A stretch of DNA of 64,000 nucleotides, taken from positions 1-64,000 of the forward strand of contig JAOWBW010002534.1 in assembly GCA_026119855.1 (NCBI GenBank), in the 5' to 3' direction. Below, in pieces: positions 1-9,296 of the stretch. Position 1 is the stretch's first letter. Each line of letters opens with the position of its first letter. The position numbers and the translations under genes were made by a program. Source of the DNA: Campanula takesimana (Eukaryota > Streptophyta > Magnoliopsida > Asterales > Campanulaceae). The notes beneath the pieces are model-generated. The model saw only the letters and a list, made by a program, of their open reading frames with translations, ran no database searches and had not been told where the DNA came from.

Positions 1-495
1 TTGTGTGTGGTGTCATGTGTGTGTACTCACTACTCCCTCCCTACCCTAGAGGCTAGACCTAGTCACTTTAATTTAGTCAGTAAGTTAGTACTCCCTCCCT
101 ACCCTACCTAGTCTAGTCCCATCCCATCCCTTGCCTTTTCTTTTTTTTTATGTCGGATGTGCAACAACAATGAACAAACATTGACAAGCCATTTTATACC
201 CGTTAGAAATTTAATTTTTGACCGTTTATTCCCGTTAAGTAACGGGAATTTGACTAAATATGACCGTTTTGACTACTATTTTGGACGACTTTTCAGACTT
301 CAAAAAATAAAAAAAAATATTTTTGTTATCCTAATTAAATTTCCTAACTATAAATACTATTTCCTCTCCAAATAAATTACTTCATCAAAACTCAGTTCTC
401 TCTCAACTCTCTCAAACGAAAATAAATCTGATTCAAGACTTTCAACCTTAGTTCCTGTCATCTTCTTTTCTCTCTACGACATATTTTTTTCAATC

Positions 496-2937
496 ATGAG
501 TAATTTCCTTAAAAAATTGCAAGCCACAAGAGTAAATCCGGTAAGGAGAAAGTCTCATCTTCATCACCCCAAACCCAAGCACCACCACGACCATCATTTG
601 TTGATGATCCACCACGACGATCATGTGTTAATCCCACAACGACCATCACTTGTTGATGATCCACCACGACGATCATGTGTTGATCGACCACGACCATCAC
701 TTGTTGATCAACCACGACCATCATTTTTTGATCAACCACGACCATCATTTGTTGATCCCAAAGGTCTCTATTTTGAAGGGGAGCTGCGGGAGCAAATGAA
801 AATTTGTGGGGGTAATGGAATGAAGGGACGAAGAAGTTCCCAATTTTGCACCGTCACCACCACCACCATTTTTGAAGATGGTCCAAGTTCACTCCAAATA
901 CTGAAGAAAGTGATGCCAATATATGGAAGCGATAGCAATGGAGGGCGTCGTCGTAAAGGAAGTAATATCCCGAGACTCCTAAAGCCAAAAGACAAGAATC
1001 CCCCGCAATTTTCACGAAACACTACAGAAAATACCCGTCAATGATGGCACGGGTAGGAATTTCACGGCAATATGCAACTATTGTCCAAAGGGGAGTGAAA
1101 CAACTTTTTTCATTCTCTAAAGGGGTGGTACGGTACTATGTGGATCGACATATAAGAAACCATCATCCGGAGTATTATGGCATAGATTCGAAGCAAGCAC
1201 AATTGCAAGGATTTGTGCAACAACCCAATCAAGGTACGTGTTCTCAAACTTCTTCCTAATTTATTTTCATATGATCATTTAAACCATAGGAAACAAATGG
1301 CTAAATTTGTTTGTGCGCAATCCCTTCCCTTAGTTTTCCCGATAACGAAGACTATGAACAATTAATTAAGCTTTCTCTTAATCCTTCCGCTACGAAAGTA
1401 GCTCGTACAACCCTCACTCGTGATGTTAAAAGTTTAGTAGCAGAAATGAAATATGCTTTAATTTGAGACATTTGGTCATTTGTCATCTAAGGTTTCTATT
1501 TGTTCTGACATATGGAGCGTAGCAAAATAAGACATTTTTATATGGGTGTAACATGCCATTGGATAGATGATTCTTGGAGAATTCAAAAGATATTACTTGC
1601 ATATCGAATATTTGATGAGGCACACACCGCGCATAATAATAGCTCATTGTTACAAATAATTTTGAAATAATATAATCTAGTTGAAAAGGTTTTTTCAATG
1701 TCTTTTGATAATGCTAGTGCTAATACCGCTAGTTTGTCCGAATTAATTTTAGTTTGTAAACCATCACTAGGTGGTCGATTTTTTCATATTAGATGTTTGT
1801 GTCATATTTTAAACTTGTGTGTCCAAGATGGTTTGCGTGCTTTGGATACTTCAATTACTTTAATTAAAGATGCGGTTCATACTATTATGAAAAATTCAAA
1901 AATCACAAGGCAATGGAGCATTATGCACAAGTCAAGGGAAAAACAAAAAAAATTCCCAACGGATGTTCCAACGCGATGGAATTCTACCCTTCATGTATTA
2001 CAAGAAACTTGGAATTAGAGAAATGAAATTTGCATGTTCTTGGGATCCATTAACTATGGTGCAAATTTATATACTCAACAATGGGATGAATGTGAGACTA
2101 TGATGATTTGTTGACGAAATTCGAGATTGCAACCACGGCGTTATCCGGTACGTATTACCCCACTTCTAATTTATTTCTTGATCATTGTCTAGAAATTTCT
2201 AGTGTATTTCTGAGTTTCAAAATGATATATTTCTTAAAGATGCGGTTTTAAAGAATGCGATCAAGTGGGTTAAATATTTGCTTGACATCCCCGATCTTTT
2301 TTTAATTTCTAAGTTATTAGATCCTAGAGTTAGAGAGGCGGATTTAACAACTTTTTGGAATATTATTATTCAAACTTTATTGTTTAAATGATCCCAATTT
2401 TCCTATGTTGGTCAAAAAGTTGCTAATGTTAGACAAGCATTTTTAGAATTTTTTGTGGAATACAAGTCAATATATGGTGATGCCACTCCAACTCCAAGTG
2501 CTACTACTAGTACTCATATTCAACCTTCCTCTACCACCAATTCATCACAAGCACGACCATCATTTGTTAAAAACTACTATGGAACTAGTGGACGATCTCG
2601 TACTACCGGGGCTAATGGAGAATTTGATAAATATTTAACCGTTGATTTTGAAGATGAGATGATTTTGATATTTTAAATTGGTGGGCAAGCAAAGCAAAAA
2701 AATTTCCTATCGTTGCTAGAATTGCAAAAGAAGTACTTGCTTGTCCCGCATCAACGGTTTCGTGGAGCAGGCGTTAGCATTGGTGGGAATTGAGCATAAT
2801 CGTCACAATTTATCATCCGATAGTTTCGAAGCTTGTAATTTGTTGAATGATTGGGTTAGAGCGGAAAAAAAGAACGCAAGATGAGGCGCCAAAATATGTT
2901 TTAGAACGAGTACTTTGATGAGACTAAATCGGGAAGC
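496..2937 (+). pseudogene. hAT family transposase (BED finger, RICESLEEPER-like), broken
   Basis: Pieces of one transposase appear in order but in different frames. A low-complexity N-terminus opens at 496. Around 1040-1230 is a BED-type zinc finger, with the CNYCPK cysteine pair in one frame and the histidines (RHIRNHHPEY) in another, so a frameshift splits the finger. Remnants from about 1340 match the usual spacer region. From 1698 comes the conserved core with SFDNASANTA and CHILNLCVQDGL and the motif PTRWNSTL. Near 2670-2760 are traces of the C-terminal dimerisation domain (WWASKAKKFP, then ACPASTVSWSR). Stops and frameshifts occur throughout, so no active enzyme can be made. Family recognition is confident; exact exon boundaries are not. 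Confidence 0.8.
584..757 (+). repeat. 24-27 bp minisatellite inside the transposase N-terminus
   Basis: About seven imperfect units built around CCACGACCATCA-TTGTTGATC lie in tandem. The first units are 27 bp, one middle unit is slightly shorter, and the last three are 24 bp. All visible lengths are near multiples of three, and the reading frame encodes repeated RPS-LVDQP-like peptides. Confidence 0.8.
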
Positions 2938-3561
2938 GATTAAGGTAAGTAAAATGTAATTTATTTTTTGTTATTGCATTTTCTTTTTATAGGTTAGTTA
3001 GAATTTAGATAAATATTTGTAATAAAAAGAGGTAAAGGCTCCTAATGTCTTCCCTTAATTATAAAAGGGCAAGGTTGGTTGTCCCCCGCATTGTAAATTT
3101 TGCCTTTAATTAATAAAATTTAAAGGGTACCGTCCTTTTTTTCTTTTATATACTATCATTTGTTTTTTTTCTATGTTTGTTTTTCAATATAATGTTGATT
3201 TATGTTGTTTTTTAAAAAATAAATCACTTATGAAATATTTTTATTAATAGTTAGTAGTCTAGTAGATAGAAAGAATCAAAGAAATAGAAAAAAAGAAGGT
3301 AAAAAACTAAAAAGCATTTTAAATATTATATAATAAAAAACATTTTTCTATGTATACTGTATAGTATGATGGCTTTATCTTACTCCACTCCAAGTCTCCA
3401 ATCCAAGTCCACACCACAGTTGACAGTCTACTCCACACACTCACACTGTCACTGTCACAGTCTGAGTCAGTACTCCAGCAGTCACCGTCGTCTTGTTCTT
3501 GTCCACTCTCGTCATTTTTTTTTTTTCAGTCGGTTTGAGTGAGTTGAGTTGAGTGAGACTT

Positions 3562-3712
3562 GAAAAAAAAAAAAAAAAAAAAGAACCGCCGAACCGGACC
3601 GGAACCGGTTTGTACCAACCGGATCCGGGGTTAGGCCGGGCCGGTTAAGGGTCATCCATTTGCCAAACCGGAACCGGCGGTTCCGAACCGGAACCGGTTT
3701 TGGCCATCCCTA
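3562..3712 (+). repeat. hAT 3' subterminal region: poly(A) then clustered CCGG motifs
   Basis: A run of about 20 A is followed by many copies of AACCGG/CCGGTT in both orientations, ending TTTTGGCCATCCCTA. Such repeated short motifs next to the end are typical subterminal transposase-binding regions of hAT elements. Function is inferred from position and pattern. Confidence 0.6.
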
Positions 3713-4390
3713 ATGTGGACGTCTTCGTGATCAGTAAGTTGTGAATAATAAAGTTATTTATGTCTAATAAATATTTTTTGCAACTAACCCTTGGAAATCA
3801 CGTGGTAAAGACTTATATCCACGAAGGGATAGACTTGGTCAAGAGTTGGTTAGATCCCACGATTTTAGGACAGTTGGTTATGGATATATTTTCAAGATGG
3901 TGACATCTTGATCAACATGCTGACATCTTCACCTCTGGCAGAATTATCGATAAGTATTTATATTTACCCTAACTAATTATTTGTTTACAGCTCATAAAAA
4001 GAACGTGATCAAAAGGCCTACTCTCAACAAAAAGGAAGACCAAGTCAAAGATTCATCAAGATAGACCCCGAGATTTTAGGATAGTTTGTTATTCTTTTTT
4101 AGATAGGGTTCTAGTTTGTAATTCTATTTAAACCGAGCTTGGGGGCACACCATCACACACACTCACACAACGCTTTGTACTCCTCCACAGTTCAAAAACA
4201 AAAAGATTAATACTATCGTTTGGGTAGGAAGGTGCTATTAATCACCTCCCGAGGTTTTGTGCCGGCGAGATTATTGTCTCAAGGGCTTTCCTCGTTACAT
4301 CCTTGTGCAATCTTGAATTCTGCAATTCTATAGTTTATTTTCCATTTAACCCTCCTTAATTTTGATTATCAATCCAGATTAGATTTCATT
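3713..4390 (+). other. LTR-like sequence, no coding region
   Basis: No gene is seen. The stretch resembles an LTR: a TATTTAAA-type box near 4128, then a CA-rich leader, and a segment repeated internally in diverged form (both copies share GATTTTAGGA-AGTT). No flanking duplication, primer site or partner LTR was found, so this is a weak call. Confidence 0.3.
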
Positions 4391-4700
4391 GTTTTTGCCA
4401 AAACAAGACATCGTCAAATATATATATATATATATTGTGGCCAAGCCACCCTATGGTATGGATCATCTGACCCTCTTGATTTTGAAGTGTGTGTCATTTT
4501 TATCCCCTTTAAATTCAAAAATACTAACATTTTTACCATTAAAGATATTAATTTTTGTAGTCTTAACCCCCTTACATTTCTTACATTTAGGAAAAATTAA
4601 CCCTATAACATAATCTCGACCCCGTTTACTAAATTTCTGACTTCGTCACAACATACATATATATGGATCTGAAACCAATTCCATATATATGTAGAGTAAG

Positions 4701-4914
4701 TCATGATAATTTTATATTTTTTTAAAAAAAAATGATTAGTTAAGAAAAAACTTTGCGCTTTGTTTTTGCTGACCAATTTCATCTCAACCGCTCCAAGCCC
4801 AAAAAAATGTTCATGATAATTTTATATTTTTTTAAAAAAAAATGATTAGTTAGAAAAAAACTTTGCGTTTTGCTGGCCAATTTCATCTCAACCGCTCCAA
4901 GCCCAAAAAAATGT
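4701..4914. repeat. Tandem duplication, two copies of about 105-110 bp
   Basis: Copy one is 4701-4810 and copy two 4811-4914. Both begin TCATGATAATTTTATATTTT and end CCAAGCCCAAAAAAATGT, with small indels in the middle. The repeat lies 230-440 bp beyond the last visible cytochrome b561 exon. Confidence 0.85.
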
Positions 4915-5140
4915 TTCCTGATCATTATTGTGACCGATGCAGCAACGATGCAACACATCAGTAGAAAGAGAAGCCGCTTATTTCTTACATTCGGGGCCAC
5001 ATTGTAGCCTAGTTTCCCAACTGCCCATCATATTACGCTTGATCTAGTGTGACATCAATCTCGACCGCTACCCAAACGAACTGCACGTAACTCATCCAAC
5101 ATCAATCTCGACCGTAAGTAGATGTTATGGATGTGTTTAC

Positions 5141-7348
5141 CTGCAAGATGAACAAGCATAAAGTGGCTATTCCAATCCATGAATGGAGGGTGGACATGTC
5201 CTCAAGCTTCACTCTGTTGTGGAACTTGAAAGCAGCATGGATTCCAACGATTCCAAGAACAATCGTGCTTAGAGTCAGAATCATGTGGATATACATTTTT
5301 ACTTTCTGCTCTTCTCTTACGTTCTTGTACGACATCATTGCTGCTCGGGCGCCAATTTATAGCACCGCCATGCAAATCACACATATAATAACTGATAAGT
5401 ATTTTAACACCATAATGCGTATAATAACTGATAAGTATTTTAACACCATAACAAGAGAAGTGCGCATTGTTCATGAAATTGCACTAATATTGTTTTATCT
5501 TTTTAGAAATGTGACTCTTTTAGCGGTATCTGTGTAGCTTGTAAGATGCTTTTCTATAAGTGAGGTACAAAATTCAATCTCTGTCAAGTTAATAAAAAAA
5601 AAAAACAGCTAATATAAATGAATTTTGGTCACGCGCAATCCGACAAACCTTACAATATGCAAGTCAATTTATGATAAGATATAGTAATTCATGTTTCTTG
5701 TTATCTCACACTACAAGATGTACTCCCTCCGTCCCCGTCCAAGCGTAAGAGTTTTATTTTTCTTTTTGATACGTTCCACAGCAAGAGTCAAATATAGAAA
5801 TAGATGAATAGTATTTTGGACACTTTTGTCCTTATAATGCTTGTTTAATTAAAAAATAAAAACCAACACTTAACGAACCTACTTTTTACCCACTTGCATA
5901 ATGAATAGTGTTTTGAAAAATTATACCCGCAACCCACTTGTATTATTTACTCCTCTTTTATTGTTTCCTTAATAAGCATGCATATCTCATGTAGGACTGG
6001 TACTCAGTGGCGTATCCAGGATTTGGACTCAGGGTGTGCAAAATTTCCACTACAAACAATGCAGTCTGCAGCTGAAGCCGATGGCTCACATCAAACTTTA
6101 ACAACTACCCCTCAAAATTGAGAAAAAACTGCAATTCATATAAACAAACAGTAACACATAAAGAATGTGTACGGGAGACTTACACTTCATCTTTAACAGC
6201 AAGGTTGAGAAGAGCAAGAAGCCTCATTTGCTTTAGAGTCAGAAATTGAACAAAAAAGAACCTGTTAGATTTGCACAAAAGTACCAATCAAAATACTAAT
6301 TTATTAAACTCGCTATTAGACATATAAGGCCATAAATCTGGATTGCTTCCACAAATGAGATTAACAATATTGTATATTTCGTTTAGAAATCAAAAAGATT
6401 TATATAAAAAAGGAAAAAAAGAATTTTCTATTATAACATTGAAAACCCTAGTTTTTTTTTTTTTTTTTTTTGAAAAATTTAGGGATTTTAAATTGAGATT
6501 AGAGATTGAGTATGGAGGATCCGTAAACTGATAAACCTATTCGAAGCAGTAACGATGGTGGCTTCGTGGTTGCGCCGCTAGTCCGCTGCGGTATGATCGT
6601 CTCTGTGTAAGACGCAAGATTGCTGAACTCTCGTCGTCGCTCTCTCAACTCGCAAAGTCCCGATTGATCGCTTAAAGCCTAGCCTAGAATATGGAAAAGA
6701 AAACTATCCAGCGGCAAACTAAATGAAAAAGGGAAGGTCTATTTTGAAAGTCATAATTTTACAAAATTTAACTTAAATCATATTGACACTTTGCACCTCT
6801 ATTCTTTCAAAAAAAACACTTTGCAACCCTATAGTTATTTATTTTTATTTTTTTTATAACTACTCGGTAAAAAAATTCGGAAAATCCAGGGTGTGCATCT
6901 GCCCACCCTGGTCATATACTACATCCGCCACTGCTGGTACTATGAGGCGGAAATATTATTGTGCAAATCGAACCGCCATGACCGCACAAGCCTAAATTCA
7001 GAGCAAACATGGGGAGGAAGAGAAATCATGAGCTCAAGCTATGTACCTTCACCAGAGAGAAAGATGAGCCCGACGAACATAAGAATCGGATGAACCTACA
7101 GAACAAAAACAGTAGTACAGAAACCGGTTAACATGAAAGAAAAATCACAGAATAGATGCAAGTTATAGATATTTTGGGTAACCTACATCAAAAATACGAT
7201 TATCAACTGAATCAATAGCAATAGCGCCACGATACATCACCAACCAAACAAGCAACAGAATAATTGCTACGACGCCAAAAAAGTGCGCAGAAATTGTTAT
7301 ACCCGAGCTTATTTTCTTATATGACTCCCTGCTGATTGAATAATCCAT
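5141..7348 (-). CDS. Cytochrome b561 family protein, exons 1-3 of a partial gene
   Basis: Minus-strand exons are 7348-7187, 7095-7047 and 5340-5141, with donors GTAGGT, GTACAT and GTAAAC and AG acceptors. They join in frame into 137 codons. An in-frame TGA lies 27 nt before the ATG, so this start is the first possible. The family are membrane ferric reductases and monodehydroascorbate-type electron carriers with two haems held by four histidines in helices 2-5. Visible are helix 1 (residues about 18-40), HPILMF with the first His, KMYIHMIL with the second, and STLHSWIG with the third. The fourth His (usually PWH, next exon) is missing. Nothing resembling exon 4 occurs between 5139 and the left edge. 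It may lie beyond the window in a TE-expanded intron 3, or be deleted. Subcellular site and subgroup are not decidable. Confidence 0.8.
5721..5996. mobile_element. Stowaway-like MITE, right end degraded, in cytochrome b561 intron 2
   Basis: The left terminus TACTCCCTCCGTCCCC is clear at 5721. The right terminus should be its complement but only a poor GGACTGGTACTATGAGGCGG-type match is present, and a hAT derivative is inserted at that point. AT-rich interior, no coding capacity. Confidence 0.6.
6005..6933. mobile_element. Non-autonomous hAT element, 929 bp, 8-bp TSD
   Basis: The element begins CAGTGGCGTATCC and ends with the inverted GCCACTG. It is flanked on both sides by the identical octamer CTGGTACT (5997-6004 and 6934-6941), the target-duplication length expected of hAT. 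No transposase frame is present. It sits in intron 2 of the cytochrome b561 gene and contains a long poly(T) run near 6452. Confidence 0.85.
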
Positions 7349-8080
7349 TTGAAATGGGGAGTTTGAAGTGATTCAGAAGGGGTAAATTTATGATTTCATC
7401 TCCTTCAACTGGGCATTTTTTTCCTGTCAGAAACATCAATGACATTTTATAATACATTTTCAGAAAGTTAAAGAAGAGATGAGGGGTAGTTTATTATGTG
7501 GTTGCTTGACATACTAAGTTTGGAATTTGAGTGAAAATTTAGCAAAGTATCAAACACACACACACAACCCCCCCCCCCCCCTTTTTAAAAAGAGGGGGAG
7601 TGTGTTTCTTTTTGGATAAACCACTTCCCCACAAGTTCTCCATTAAATTAAAAAGCCTAGGAATTTCCTATGCAGTAGTCTACTGCGTGCAACATGCAGT
7701 AATAAAAAAATATAATACTGCATCAATACTACTGTATCACCACCACCAGTCATCGGTCGGCCACCACTGCCACCTCCATGCAGTACTATATTCATTGTGC
7801 AGTGTAATGTGATGCAGTACAATTACTGAATAATATAACATGTTGTGAGGAACTTATGGGGAAAGAGATTTGTAAAAAAAGGAACTTATCGGGCATTGCG
7901 CCAAAAAAACATATTAAAAGGAAAAACGAAAAACTACAAGGAACATTGATGAATACAACAGAAAATTAGTCTCTGCCCTACTTTTTTTCCTATCACAAAA
8001 GTAAAGAAAACGGTAACATGAAATATACCCACAGAATAATACAAAGCTACAAGTCTATCTCGAGATTACAACTGATTCAG
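7349..8080. other. Intergenic region between MED27 3' end and cytochrome b561 5' end
   Basis: About 730 bp separate the MED27 stop from the b561 ATG, both genes on the minus strand. It must hold the MED27 3' UTR and the b561 promoter. It contains a C-run/palindrome at 7568-7600 and a cluster of ATGCAGTA words at 7670-7819. No convincing TATA box or polyadenylation site could be fixed by eye. Confidence 0.5.
7568..7600. repeat. C-run plus palindrome upstream of cytochrome b561
   Basis: A CA repeat runs into about 14 C residues, then CTTTTTAAAAAGAGGGGG, so the 3' part of the C run can pair with the following G run around TTTTTAAAAA. It lies about 220-250 bp upstream of the b561 start codon. 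Confidence 0.7.
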
Positions 8081-8391
8081 CTACGATTCATCTGACGAAC
8101 AGCCAATGTGATAAGCCTCGATGTTATGTTTGCTCTGATCATTCATTGGGGAGGAATTCTGTTGACCCGACAAAAGTTTACTAACAGAAAAGTTTCTGTA
8201 AGGACGTTGAACTGGAGGTAGTAGCAAAGCCGTCTCTTTATCCATTGAAAGTAGTTTTACGCATTTACTGAAACAAAAAATGACGAAAGTACATGTGCAC
8301 AGTATAATAAAATGCTCTAACTATGTTTAAATAGAACTTTCAAGCGTGTTACACTTATACTATATTACTATATATACATATATATATATAC

Positions 8392-8444
<53 letters not shown>

Positions 8445-9238
8445 GTACAACAAATATGACTACCGCTACATCCCAGTCATCAATGCCTTTTACATTGGCT
8501 TGACGGAAAAGATATACAAGCTAACACTCGTTAAATATTTGACAAATTAAATAACGAGATTTGGACAAAGCTAACAACGGTTAGATCCATCTTTCACCCA
8601 AACATCATAAATCAGTCCCCCAGAATTGAAACCCAAAAAGCTCTTTCAATCTTACCCCCACTAATTTCCGTATGCAATGGTTTCATGTTTGGAAAATGAA
8701 ACTCGAAATATAAACCAAAAAGGAAATCCAAGTTTGGAAGCTCCAACTGAATATGTGAGTGTATTCCATTTCCTTTAATTTAGTTCCCGATGCCTCGATT
8801 TAGACCAGACCTTTTAATTGTTCCTGCCGTGACTTATCTATTGCTGCCAAGGCTTCTTCCAGTTAGAGAGTTCGTATAGATTGGTCCCAAATCTCCAACA
8901 TCGAAGCTTCCCAGCCTTTCAGCACCTATTGGTGGTAGGACTGGGAGATGGGTCTCCCTTCTCAAGTACTCTCTCTCTCGTCTTATACTCCTAATGTCCC
9001 AAAAAGTTCTTCCCATTTCTACAATTTAGGCTTAAATGTGCATAAACACAACATGGCTAGTGAAGTAAGTGTTCATATCCTTAAAAAGTTTGATTAGTCA
9101 AATGTGAAGATCATTTTGGGACGGAGGGAGTATCTTGTCAAAAGTTCTGCTCTAAGTCGAATTAAGTGTGTGGTTTAGCGTTCTTGTGGCTGGGTTTCGC
9201 TGAAATTTTCGGGAAGAAAGTGAATGTGGAATAACAAC

Positions 9239-9296
<58 letters not shown>

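Larger units (their letters stand above)
1..3712 (+). mobile_element. Decayed hAT (RICESLEEPER-type) transposon, 5' end off the window or lost
   Basis: Coding remnants of a hAT transposase (about 496-2937) are followed by a 3' non-coding region and a CCGG-rich tract ending in TGGCCATCCCTA at 3712. That is the kind of end hAT elements of this group carry (complement TAGGGATGGCCA). No matching 5' terminus is visible at the window start, so the left boundary and the 8-bp target duplication cannot be checked here. The assignment rests on the transposase; the right boundary is moderately sure. Confidence 0.7.

Noticed and set aside
5127..5537. 136-codon plus-strand open frame
   Set aside because: It is the antisense shadow of cytochrome b561 exon 3, whose spliced minus-strand frame explains the region.
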